From assembly GCA_013204155.1 (NCBI GenBank), contig JABMOK010000017.1, positions 1-50,810 on the forward strand: 50,810 bases of DNA, in the 5' to 3' direction. The first letter of the stretch is position 1. Every line of letters begins with the position of its first letter. Positions 18,348 through 28,191 of this stretch are shown here, piece by piece. This DNA comes from Pseudohongiella sp. Its GTDB lineage: Bacteria > Pseudomonadota > Gammaproteobacteria > Pseudomonadales > Pseudohongiellaceae. The position numbers were made by a program, and so were the translations under genes. The notes beneath the pieces are model-generated. The model was given only the letters and a program-made list of their open reading frames with translations. It was not told where the DNA came from and searched no databases.

Positions 18348-19585
18348 ATGGCGAAAACAAGCAGAAAAGCAGTCGACGTAATTGTTCTGGGCGCAGGTGC
18401 GGCTGGCTTGATGTGTGCGTTTACCGCCGCTCGACGAGGACTCAAGGTTCTGGTTTTGGAGAAAGCCAATAAGGTCGGCAAGAAAATTCTGATGTCCGGC
18501 GGTGGTCGCTGTAATTTTACCAACTACTCTGTCGATGCCGGTAATTTCATCTCCGGCAACCCACACTTCTGTAAATCTGCCCTCAGCCAGTTCACCCAAT
18601 GGGACTTTATTGAACTGGTAAAGCAGCATGGCATTGACTATGAAGAGCGCAAACATGGCCAATTATTTTGTCTGAATTCCGCCAATGATGTATTGGCGAT
18701 GTTGCTGCAAGAATGCGAACAGTCCGCCGTTGAGATTAAAACCCACTGCCAACTAAAAAGCGTCAGCGCTCTTTCTGCTCAGGATGACAAGCGTTATCGA
18801 GTCAGCCTGATTCAAGCAGATGGGGAGAGTGGGAATCAACTCGAGCTGGATTGCCATTCCCTGGTTGTCGCGACGGGCGCATTATCGGTTCCGACATTGG
18901 GAGGGAGTGATATCGGTTATGTTATCGCCGAACAGTTCAATCTGCCGCTTACCCCGCGGCGGGCCGGCTTGGTGCCGTTTATGTTCAGTGACTCTATGCA
19001 ACCACTGTGTGAGCGATTGTCGGGTTGTTCACTGGAAGTGGAAGTGACTTGTAATGGTAGCCAATTTGCAGAGAATTTATTGTTTACTCATCGTGGAATC
19101 AGCGGCCCTGCGATATTACAAATATCAAATTACTGGTTCCCCGGGGATGAAATCGAAATCAATTTATTGCCGGGTATTGATGTCGGTGAATGGATACAGC
19201 AGAGAAAACAGCAACAGGGGAAAACCCGATTAAAGACTGCTTTGAGTCAGCTTTTACCAAAATCACTGGTCGGGGAGTTGGAAAAATTATGCTGGCCGGA
19301 GCACGCTGAATCAGCTATGGCTGAGTTCAGTGATAAGCGTCTTCTGGAGATAGCGGAGAAGCTGGGTCACTGGCGCCTTAAGCCATCGGCGACCAGGGTT
19401 ATCGTACAGCCGAAGTCACTTTAGGTGGCGTCGACACCGCTGGCATCAGCTCAAAAACAATGCAAGCCAGGCAGCAGGACGGCCTGTATTTTGTTGGCGA
19501 AGTGCTCGATGTAACCGGTCATTTGGGCGGCTATAATTTTCAGTGGGCTTGGTCGTCCGGTTTTTGCGCAGGACAGAATGTTTAA
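18348..19585 (+). pseudogene. yhiN: HI0933/YhiN-family flavoprotein, frameshifted near the 3' end
   Basis: FAD/NAD(P)-dependent oxidoreductase of the HI0933/YhiN(BaiN) family. The FAD-binding motif GAGAAGLMCAFTAARRG lies near the N-terminus, followed by KVGKKILMSGGGRCNFTN, the family hallmark. The frame beginning at 18348 closes early at 19422-19424 (358 aa, ending in unrelated residues). The conserved C-terminus continues in another frame from 19388: GYRTAEVTLGGVDT, then GLYFVGEVLDVTGHLGGYNF, to a stop at 19583-19585. Loss of one G around 19386-19390 (TCGGCGACC where TCGGGCGACC is expected) explains it. Repaired, the product is about 412 aa, normal for the family. Either the gene is recently inactivated or the read is wrong at a G-run; the rest of the gene is undecayed. 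Confidence 0.9.
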
Positions 19586-19637
19586 TACGGCCGCAGGCAA
19601 TGCCACTTGAGGGAAAGCTTGCTGTCAGTAGCGACGA

Positions 19638-20000
19638 CTAATTATTACTATCGCCTCTTCTTAACAAATTCACCGCGGACTCAACGCCGCTAACAAGGCT
19701 TCTCGCCACAACCCAGAACGATAATTTCGCGCGCTGAAGAACAGACAGCGTCTGTGATGAATGCCAATGCTTCATCCAGGGTGCAGTGGCAGGATTGTTA
19801 TGCAGCAGAGATTTAAAGCGAGTCGAAATCCGCGCTAACAAAATTGCCGCAAAGAACAGGAATAGAAAGCCTGGAATGACAGGTAATATCAGACCAACGA
19901 GGCCGATTATGACACAGCAAACCACAAGCAGAATGCACAGTGCCTTGTAGAGGAAAGGCATTTTTTGAGGGTTAATCTTTGAATAATTCACCGTCTTCAA
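19638..20000 (-). CDS. Small inner-membrane protein, DUF454 (YbaN)-like
   Basis: Protein of 120 aa with two close hydrophobic segments. The segment LVGLILPVIPGFLFLFFAAILLAR followed by a short Arg-containing amphipathic stretch (STRFKSLLHNN) resembles the DUF454/YbaN pattern (LPxxPGxxFLLxAAxxxAR). The C-terminal part is polar. Function unknown. It converges with the flavoprotein gene and is alone on its strand. Confidence 0.6.
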   Translation of the reverse strand: MKTVNYSKINPQKMPFLYKALCILLVVCCVIIGLVGLILPVIPGFLFLFFAAILLARISTRFKSLLHNNPATAPWMKHWHSSQTLSVLQRAKLSFWVVARSLVSGVESAVNLLRRGDSNN

Positions 20001-20353
20001 CTCCTGACAATCATCGATATTGAATAGCGTTAGAAAATGTAATTCATTGAATGGAACTCACTACAGGCAACTGACTAAATCAAGCCACCACGTGTAAACC
20101 AAGCAGCAACCGTACCAACTAGCTAACTCATTGTATTTATAGAGAATAAGCAAGAAGGCGGCGGCTTGATTTCGGGTTTGAATAGCGGGATTTACCATTT
20201 TGTGGAGAACCGACCTACTTACCCGCCACTCAAGGCGCGGCGTAATGGCTGTGCCAGGGCAAATTTCTTTTCATCAGCCCTGTCCCCTTTACTACAGACT
20301 ATGGGGTAGAATGGCCGCCCCAAAATCCTGATGCACAAAGATTCGACTCCCCC
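20001..20353. other. 350-bp intergenic region before uup
   Basis: It separates the minus-strand DUF454-like gene from plus-strand uup, so it must hold both promoters. No gene, strong hairpin or repeat is recognisable. The uup start at 20354 follows CGACTCCCCC with no good ribosome binding site. Confidence 0.5.
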
Positions 20354-22270
<1,917 letters not shown>

Positions 22271-22369
22271 GCGCCTGGTTTTCGTTACGGTAGATTAGAA
22301 ACGCAGGCGCGATTTTTTTTGGCGAATTTTAATCCCTTCGTGCCTCTTTACCCTTTCTACCTTTGCGGC

Positions 22370-22813
22370 TTACTTCTCCTGATTATCTTCAAGCTCATCG
22401 GCTTTGGCCTTGTTGAAACGCGGCTTGGCTCTGAATAGAGCAATCGCCAGCAAGGTAAAGAGTATTGCTATCAAGGCGCCACGTACAACGCTTTCACTGC
22501 GATCGTCCAGATAACTCCAGACAAACATACCGATGGCGATCTGTAAGGTATACAGACTTGCCCAGGGGAACATCCAGGATTTCATCTTCCAAAACCCCAA
22601 CACCCCGGCACCATAGACAAACCAATGTCCAATAGCGCCAAACTTGGCCGACCAACCGGTAAACAGCACCCCGAACCAGACTTCCTGATCTTCGGCCAGG
22701 GGCTTTATGAAAATATCCCAAGGAAGATAAATAAATGTCATGAAGGCACAGAACAGCATCAGGCCATTCATCCACAATGGCCTGAGCTGCAGCTGGTTAT
22801 GTAGCCTGTTCAT
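22370..22813 (-). CDS. Membrane protein of unknown function, four segments
   Basis: Protein of 147 aa with about four transmembrane stretches (LMLFCAFMTFIYLPWDIF; GHWFVYGAGVLGFW; LYTLQIAIGMFVW; ALIAILFTLLAIALF) and a charged C-terminus. The pattern WMNGLMLFCAF...YLPWDIFIKPL recurs, as I recall, in unnamed gammaproteobacterial membrane proteins, but no function is known to me. The 18-bp tandem array lies directly upstream, between it and the mddA-like gene on the same strand. Confidence 0.7.
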   Translation of the reverse strand: MNRLHNQLQLRPLWMNGLMLFCAFMTFIYLPWDIFIKPLAEDQEVWFGVLFTGWSAKFGAIGHWFVYGAGVLGFWKMKSWMFPWASLYTLQIAIGMFVWSYLDDRSESVVRGALIAILFTLLAIALFRAKPRFNKAKADELEDNQEK

Positions 22814-22848
22814 AAATTTATCTTTCTATTCATTTATCTTCCTATTTA

Positions 22849-22974
22849 TAGTTATTTGGGGCTACATAGTTACTTAGAAATGCATAGTTACTTAAAAACT
22901 AATAGTTACCTAGAAACTAATAGTTACCTAGAAACTAATAGTTACCTAGAAACCAATAGTTATTTAGGAATGGG
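22849..22974. repeat. 18-bp tandem array, seven units
   Basis: TAGTTA recurs at exactly 22849, 22867, 22885, 22903, 22921, 22939 and 22957. The central units read TAGTTACCTAGAAACTAA and are identical, while the outer ones are degenerate. The right end runs into the last codons of the mddA-like gene, whose stop TAA (minus strand) is provided by the repeat. There are no spacers and no coding capacity on either strand (frequent stops). It looks like a slippage-expanded minisatellite in the 3' region of that gene. Confidence 0.93.
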
Positions 22975-23688
22975 AAGAAGTTTCCTGACTCGTGATTGGT
23001 AGTCAGCGTAGCTTTCTCCCAAGGATTTCACCAGGTCCTTTTCTTCGAAGTGTAAGCCTATGAATATATAGATAGTCATTGTGGCTGACAAAAAGAACAG
23101 GGTCATCGACATCGTGGGTGTAAACCATAAACCCATCAATATCCCCATCTGCAAAGGATGGCGTACGATTTTGTAAAGGAATTTTTCCGTATAGCTCGGA
23201 GAGGGTTCGGGTTTTTCTTTGAAGTTAAGCCATACTTGTTGCAAACCGAACAATTCAAAGTGATTGATTAGAAATGTTGCGATGACGGCTATTACCCATC
23301 CGCAGACATGTAAAACCAACAAGATAGTCTGTGGGATAGAACTTTCCACATCCCACAGCATGCCATCCAGCGCTCGCCAGTTAAGACAAATAACAAGCAT
23401 GAGTATTCCAGATAGAAGGGTGTAAGTGCTGCGCTCAATGGACTTTGGTATGACCCGGGTCCAGATTTCTTTAAACCCAGGTCTGGCCATTACTGAATGC
23501 TGTACGCCCCAGAGCAGGATAAGACCTACGTTCATCATTATGGCCGTACCTATTGGTCCTACCTCGCCCGAATCCACGTGAATTGGCATGAAACTCCAGC
23601 CTCCGACATACAGTATGAAAAAGGTAAGCCCTCCCATTCCTACTGCGTAGGCGACAACACCATAGATTAGAATTAAAATTTTCGACAT
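22960..23688 (-). CDS. mddA: MddA-like methanethiol S-methyltransferase (isoprenylcysteine methyltransferase fold)
   Basis: Integral membrane protein of 242 aa with about six hydrophobic helices. The C-terminal catalytic region contains INHFELFGLQQVWLNF, then YKIVRHPLQMGILMGLWFTP, and HFEEKDLVKSLGESYADYQSRV. This is the RHPxxxG...EExxL...Y pattern of the isoprenylcysteine carboxyl methyltransferase/NnrU fold and resembles MddA. MddA uses S-adenosylmethionine to turn methanethiol into dimethyl sulfide. A strong AAGGA precedes the ATG. Its stop codon lies in the 18-bp array. A generic NnrU or thiol methyltransferase of other specificity is the alternative. Confidence 0.7.
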   Translation of the reverse strand: MSKILILIYGVVAYAVGMGGLTFFILYVGGWSFMPIHVDSGEVGPIGTAIMMNVGLILLWGVQHSVMARPGFKEIWTRVIPKSIERSTYTLLSGILMLVICLNWRALDGMLWDVESSIPQTILLVLHVCGWVIAVIATFLINHFELFGLQQVWLNFKEKPEPSPSYTEKFLYKIVRHPLQMGILMGLWFTPTMSMTLFFLSATMTIYIFIGLHFEEKDLVKSLGESYADYQSRVRKLLPIPK

Positions 23689-23735
23689 TTTATTTTCCTT
23701 ATTTATTTTTATTTTAAATAGCGAAACACTCGGCG

Positions 23736-24200
23736 TTAAAACCTGATCTCGCCCCCTGCCTCTACTTCTCCATCTTCAATAATGACAGCTCTAAGCCCGG
23801 CTTTATGCAGCAATTCCGCTAACACCGCGCGATGCACTGTGGCGGCCAAGAAAGCGCAGGGCTCACACAATTCCGTGCCGACGCATAAGGCTGTGCCCAG
23901 AGAGAACTGTTTGCCCACAAGAGAGTTGAGATCGACGCCGCGGGTGATGATATTGCGTCGGAAATCGCCGTAGTCGATCTCTGCGTCATTTCTGCCGAGA
24001 AATGCATCCAACTCCTCTCCGGCGATCAGGCTGATATTGTTTATGGGAGGGACGCTGCCGGTCGTGCGTGATTGTACGGAGCGCGAATGATAGCGATCTC
24101 CGACGATGCCCTTGCCTGATTCCAGTTTCGCTGTTTCGATTCGTGTCACTGTCTCGCGCCTGTTATCTGCGACATAAATTCTTTCAACTTTCCCGCTCAT
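23736..24200 (-). CDS. MOSC-domain protein
   Basis: Protein of 154 aa consisting of one MOSC domain, a beta-barrel fold that binds sulfur or molybdopterin-type ligands and is found in molybdenum cofactor sulfurases and YiiM/YcbX-type enzymes. DYGDFRRNIITRGVDLNSLVG is the family core, and LCEPC (about residues 112-116) supplies the conserved cysteine. GDRYHSRS near residue 36 is the usual N-terminal motif. It lies in a same-strand run with the VOC and PPOX genes and the mddA-like gene. A stand-alone MOSC protein may detoxify N-hydroxylated bases or carry sulfur. The substrate is unassigned. Confidence 0.85.
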   Translation of the reverse strand: MSGKVERIYVADNRRETVTRIETAKLESGKGIVGDRYHSRSVQSRTTGSVPPINNISLIAGEELDAFLGRNDAEIDYGDFRRNIITRGVDLNSLVGKQFSLGTALCVGTELCEPCAFLAATVHRAVLAELLHKAGLRAVIIEDGEVEAGGEIRF

Positions 24201-24266
24201 ATCTGTACTCTATATTTACTCTGATTTACAGACTGCTTGCATGGAAACCCTTGGTCTGGAAACAAT

Positions 24267-24701
24267 CTAATCTGAAAGCAGTGCCATCACGGCGCCAGCG
24301 GGATCCTGTATCACGCAAAAATGACTGCCGCCCATGCGTCGTGGGCCGTCTAAAACCTTGCCGCCGAGCTTTTCACATTGGCTTGCGCTCTCGGCTACGC
24401 TTTCCACTCGAACGTAGATTAGCCACTGGCTGGGAAGATTGGCGTTACCGCCGCGTGCGTGGCAAACGCCTGCCACAGTGTTCTGTGTGCCCGGTAGATT
24501 GATATTGAAATCACTGTACATTCCCATATCGACTGCACTGCTGGACCAACCGACCACAGAGCAATAGAAATTTTTAACCCGTGATGCATCATCGACGGTG
24601 AGCTCCAGCCACTCGATATGGCCAACCTTGGAGGGCTTTTCTTCGAGCGCGGGTTCGTTCTCGCTGCCATCGACCGTTTCGGTCGGAGTTTCTTCGTTCA
24701 T
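24267..24701 (-). CDS. VOC (glyoxalase/bleomycin-resistance fold) family protein
   Basis: Protein of 144 aa with a short acidic N-terminal tail and two beta-alpha-beta-beta-beta modules. The first is HIEWLELTVDDASRVKNFY, with a metal-ligand candidate His. The second is WLIYVRVESVAESASQCEKLGGKVL, ending FCVIQDPAGAVMAL, which carries the usual D-P-x-G turn. It is probably an enzyme or binding protein of the lactoylglutathione-lyase-like group, but the substrate cannot be deduced. It lies 45 bp after the PPOX gene on the same strand. Confidence 0.85.
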   Translation of the reverse strand: MNEETPTETVDGSENEPALEEKPSKVGHIEWLELTVDDASRVKNFYCSVVGWSSSAVDMGMYSDFNINLPGTQNTVAGVCHARGGNANLPSQWLIYVRVESVAESASQCEKLGGKVLDGPRRMGGSHFCVIQDPAGAVMALLSD

Positions 24702-24745
24702 ATCAATTCTCTCAAACTACGTCAGGAATTATTGTGCGTTGCTTA

Positions 24746-25294
24746 TCATTTTTCATCGAGAATATGGGTGGGCAATCCATCAAGACTGAGTTGGTTCTTG
24801 TCTCGCCAATAGTTGGCGATGCCATCCTCGCCTATTGCCGAAATCCATTTGTCCATATTGTCTCGCTCCGTTTTGAAGTCATACAAGGGCACGCCAAAAC
24901 CACAGGAAGTTTGTACGAGCTGTATGGAAAAGTCGACATATTGACGTGCGCTCGCGTGAGGCTCGAACAGGGCGGAGAATTCATCCCACTGACTATCACG
25001 CGGATGTACGGCAACCGCTTTACCGTACAGGCGAAGTATTTTTGGATTACCATCGAAGGCGCAAAACATCAGGGTCATTCGAGTATTCTGCGCCAGATGG
25101 GCGGCAGTCTCATTGCCACTGCCGGTGATGTTTAGCCACACGATTCTATTAGGAGAAAGTACTCGAAGGCTGTCATAACCTTTTGGTGAGACATTAATAG
25201 TGCCATCGTTGGCCGCGGTGCCTACGAAGAAAAGTTTTTGCTCATCGATGAATGCAATATGCTCTGTCGACAGCTGTTCATAGCGACGGGCCAT
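24746..25294 (-). CDS. Pyridoxamine 5'-phosphate oxidase-fold protein
   Basis: Protein of 182 aa with the split-barrel flavin (FMN or F420-like) fold. FFVGTAANDGTINVSPKGYDSLRVL (about residues 22-46) and NRIVWLNITGSGNETAAHL are typical of the PPOX-class flavoproteins annotated in many proteobacteria. The C-terminal half (SCGFGVPLYDF, then a Trp/Asp-rich end) matches this uncharacterised subgroup rather than PdxH. A strong GGAGA precedes the ATG. It is the first gene of a minus-strand run PPOX-VOC-MOSC-mddA. Confidence 0.85.
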   Translation of the reverse strand: MARRYEQLSTEHIAFIDEQKLFFVGTAANDGTINVSPKGYDSLRVLSPNRIVWLNITGSGNETAAHLAQNTRMTLMFCAFDGNPKILRLYGKAVAVHPRDSQWDEFSALFEPHASARQYVDFSIQLVQTSCGFGVPLYDFKTERDNMDKWISAIGEDGIANYWRDKNQLSLDGLPTHILDEK

Positions 25295-25416
25295 GGTATC
25301 TCCTTATACAAGTCTTAGGTTTGAAATAGCCGCGCCGAGACTCGGGAGCCCATCTTAACAGCTGTTTCTCTGTCAGGGCTTTCTCTGTCGGGACAAGCAG
25401 TCTCTGTCGGGACTAG

Positions 25417-25454
25417 CTGTTAACTGTCAGAGCTGCTGCCCTGACAGTTAACAG
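25417..25454. other. Perfect 14-bp inverted repeat downstream of the cytochrome-PQQ gene
   Basis: CTGTTAACTGTCAG and its exact complement flank a 10-base loop (AGCTGCTGCC). Just to the left, TCTCTGTCGGGAC occurs twice with a degenerate third copy. No T-run follows on the minus strand. The hairpin lies 60 bp beyond the stop of the cytochrome-PQQ gene and could stabilise or end that transcript, or bind a regulator of the PPOX gene at 25294. Confidence 0.7.
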
Positions 25455-25514
25455 TTAGTCAGGCCGCTTTACGATCGGTACAAATCGCTTGATAAGCTCC
25501 GCCGATTAGCTCTC

Positions 25515-27626
25515 CTAATCGGGTAAGCTGAAGACATAAACCGCATTACCGGATTGGGGATAGACAATTTCCGTAGCGATAACCGCCGGCACCGAGCGTG
25601 GGCTGGTACCGCCGAGTGCCGCAGTAACAGCGATGTATTGCTTACCATCGACGGCGAAAGAAATCGGATGACCCTGCACCGAAGTACCAAGTCGGGTTTC
25701 CCAGAGAATTTCACCGTTTTTGACGTCGAAGGCCTTGAAGCGACGATCGAGGTCGCCAACAAAAACCAGGTCGCCACCGGTAGACATGGTGCCGGTATGG
25801 AATGAGGCGCGCTGTTGATAACTCCACACTTCTTCCATGGTGTCGACGTTGTAGGCGCCAATTTTGCCGAGGTTACCGTCGGTACCCGGCATCTCGAAAA
25901 ATTTACGACTGGCGGCGAGACCACCGCCGCCTTGAACCAGCGCAACTTCCCGCGCCGCATTTTCAAGACAGGTTTGGCTCAGTGGCGCGATAATTGTTCC
26001 CGAGGGCTCATGGTAGGTCATTGAATGCCAGTCCTTGCCGCCGGTGCTGCTGGGGCAGGCAGAGGTCCATTCGTTCAGCTTGGCATTCTGAATGTCTTCC
26101 CGGTAGGTGACTGCGCCGGTGACAGGATCGATATTGGTAAAGGCATTCTGGAAAACTGTTTCCTTGAAGCCTTTAAATTCACCGCTGACTCGATCATTCT
26201 TCCACAGGATGCCGTATTTCCCCAGGGAGAAAACCAGTTTCTCATCGCCTCGGTTAACCAGTACTCGCTCGAATACTTCATCCAGATCCAGGGCTTCGGC
26301 AGGAACATGCTGGAAGAACCAGTCCAGTTTGCCGGTATCGACGTTAATCGCAACGGTAGAGTTGGTGAACAGTCCCACATCATCGATAGTCAGGTGGCGG
26401 CTTACGGGCACCCAGGGCTTCTGTTGCGCGGTGCCCCAGTAGGTCAGTTTCAATTCCGGGTCATAGCTACCGGTGATCCAGGTTTCACCCCCGGCACGGA
26501 ATACATCGGCTAGCTCGCCCCAGGTATCTCCACCAGGTTCGTTGGCTTTGGCGATAGTATTGAAGCGCCACTCCAACTCGCCGGTGTTGGCATCATGGGC
26601 ACTGATATAGCAGTCTTCCGGAATATAATTTGCGCAACCGGCGAGACCAAGAATTACCTTGCCATCGGCTACGATTGGGCCGCTGGAATTCGAGAAGCCT
26701 TTGCTGGAATCGGCAACAACCGTCTCCCAAACCTGCTCGCCGGTACGGGCATCCAGTGCCACCAGTCGCGCATCGGTGGTAGCTTGAATAATCTTGTCGT
26801 TATAGATGGCGATGTTGCGCATATCCTGGCGATTGGCGGGGCCGGTCCAGTTTTCCCAAATCAGATCGCCGGTCTTGGCGTCCAATGCCTGAATAACATT
26901 GCCGGGATTAATCAGGTACATAATGCCGTTATATACCAAGGGAGCAGGTTCGGAATCTCCTTCATGCATGTTCCAAACCCATTCCAGAGTCAGATTGCCG
27001 ACGTTTTCGGTATTAATTTCATCCAATGGACTATAGCTGTGAGCATTGTAGCTGCGTCTATGCATCGGCCAATCGGCGGGATCGGGATTTTCCAACATGG
27101 CGTCGGTAACTGGTACAAAATTCTCTACCGTGCCTGCAATCGTTATTCCCTGCGGCGACGGTGGCGCGGCCCGTTGTCTTCTGGCCACGACCTGGGAAAT
27201 ATTATCGGCAATGGTGAAATCGGTGCTCGCTGTTAATTCGTTAACCACCGTGTCGACGCCATTGCTGCTCAATATGTGAGCAACGAGATTGATGTAATCA
27301 TCGGTGCTAATTGAATCGTTGCCCCCTGGAGGCATATTCGCCTGGATATTGCCCAGCAGTATCGCCGGAGTTCGCTCGCCCCAACGCTGCACGAATGCCT
27401 GGCCGGATAGAATTGGCCCCAGGGTTGTGCCTTCCAGATTGGCGCCATGACAGGCGGCGCAATTCGTGGCGAAGGTGCTTGCGCCTGCTTCTGCTTGCGA
27501 GGCGAAGGTGACGCCAGCGATTGTAGCCGAAGCTTGATCTTCGCCTTCATCACTGCAGGCAACCAGGCTTGCTAACAAACCGGTGACTAGTAGCGCTTTA
27601 GAAATATTGCTTAAAGTAAATTTCAT
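25515..27626 (-). CDS. Lipoprotein cytochrome c-PQQ dehydrogenase fusion
   Basis: Protein of 703 aa with a lipoprotein signal (lipobox LVAC, Cys24). A class I cytochrome c domain follows (CAACH at 56-60, likely axial Met98 in MPPGG), then a PQQ propeller (about 185-700) with blade motifs such as DAKTGDLIWENW, DARTGEQVWE and DVKNGEILWETRL. Heme before propeller is the reverse of type II quinohemoprotein alcohol dehydrogenases and recalls polyvinyl-alcohol dehydrogenases. The catalytic Asp appears as D447, with a second Asp at D449 in the lanthanide-type position. The Asn ligand motif is replaced by GTAQ (Q near 401), and the Glu ligand region is rebuilt around two cysteines (C331, C338), so metal use is uncertain. 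The CHRD gene lies 14 bp upstream on the same strand. Confidence 0.82.
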   Translation of the reverse strand: MKFTLSNISKALLVTGLLASLVACSDEGEDQASATIAGVTFASQAEAGASTFATNCAACHGANLEGTTLGPILSGQAFVQRWGERTPAILLGNIQANMPPGGNDSISTDDYINLVAHILSSNGVDTVVNELTASTDFTIADNISQVVARRQRAAPPSPQGITIAGTVENFVPVTDAMLENPDPADWPMHRRSYNAHSYSPLDEINTENVGNLTLEWVWNMHEGDSEPAPLVYNGIMYLINPGNVIQALDAKTGDLIWENWTGPANRQDMRNIAIYNDKIIQATTDARLVALDARTGEQVWETVVADSSKGFSNSSGPIVADGKVILGLAGCANYIPEDCYISAHDANTGELEWRFNTIAKANEPGGDTWGELADVFRAGGETWITGSYDPELKLTYWGTAQQKPWVPVSRHLTIDDVGLFTNSTVAINVDTGKLDWFFQHVPAEALDLDEVFERVLVNRGDEKLVFSLGKYGILWKNDRVSGEFKGFKETVFQNAFTNIDPVTGAVTYREDIQNAKLNEWTSACPSSTGGKDWHSMTYHEPSGTIIAPLSQTCLENAAREVALVQGGGGLAASRKFFEMPGTDGNLGKIGAYNVDTMEEVWSYQQRASFHTGTMSTGGDLVFVGDLDRRFKAFDVKNGEILWETRLGTSVQGHPISFAVDGKQYIAVTAALGGTSPRSVPAVIATEIVYPQSGNAVYVFSLPD

Positions 27627-27640
27627 GAATTCAGCCTCAA

Positions 27641-28090
27641 TTATTTTCTGGCGAAAATCCAGCCGCGCAATTCGCCGGCAGGATTGGTCTGACTATGTAT
27701 TTGTATATAGAGCTCGTTTTTCCTCAGAGCCGTTACCTGAGCGTCGCTTAATTCCAGCTCGGCGGTAATTTCGCCGGCAGGCAATAAGGTAACTTCAAGC
27801 GGATGCACTACCGGGCCAGGTTGAGCCGGCGGGCCATTATGCAGATGGGCCATGGTGGCGACAGAGTTCATGCCCTTAAAATTACCCTTCACACTCAAGC
27901 TATTACCCTGAAGAGTGAGAATAACTTCGCCCTCACCGGTAATGGTAGTTACCGTCTGCGGGGTAGTAGGCATGGGGGATAGCCGGGCGCGATAGGTTTC
28001 GGTCTGCGCCTGAGCACTGGCCGAAAGCAGTGTGACTAGCGTGAATAGTAATGCGGTGAAAATGGAGAGAGATGTGTGGCCGAGTTTCAT
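27641..28090 (-). CDS. Exported CHRD-domain protein
   Basis: Protein of 149 aa with a Sec signal peptide (residues 1-29, ending SASAQA). The rest is one CHRD domain, a fold first described in chordin and widespread in bacterial exported proteins. AHLHNGPPAQPGPVVHPLEV and the C-terminal YIQIHSQTNPAGELRGWI are diagnostic. The role is unknown; some family members bind metal or sit next to redox proteins. It ends 14 bp before the cytochrome-PQQ start, so the two are very probably one transcript. Confidence 0.88.
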   Translation of the reverse strand: MKLGHTSLSIFTALLFTLVTLLSASAQAQTETYRARLSPMPTTPQTVTTITGEGEVILTLQGNSLSVKGNFKGMNSVATMAHLHNGPPAQPGPVVHPLEVTLLPAGEITAELELSDAQVTALRKNELYIQIHSQTNPAGELRGWIFARK

Positions 28091-28191
28091 AATTACCTCT
28101 TGGCTCGATTGTTCTAAAAAAGTAGGTAGGAAATTAGCATTATCTGGGGCAAATAGGAATGTATAGCCGCCAGTTTACTGTGCGGAGCTAA

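Noticed and set aside
22849-22974. Possible CRISPR array
   Set aside because: Units of 18 bp are directly contiguous without spacers, and no cas gene is present.
25417-25454. Intrinsic terminator for the cytochrome-PQQ gene
   Set aside because: The 14-bp stem is perfect but no T-run follows on the minus strand, so it is recorded only as an inverted repeat.
26025-27236. Long open frames on the plus strand opposite the cytochrome-PQQ gene
   Set aside because: They are antisense to a well-supported gene, match no known motif, and arise from codon bias of the real frame.
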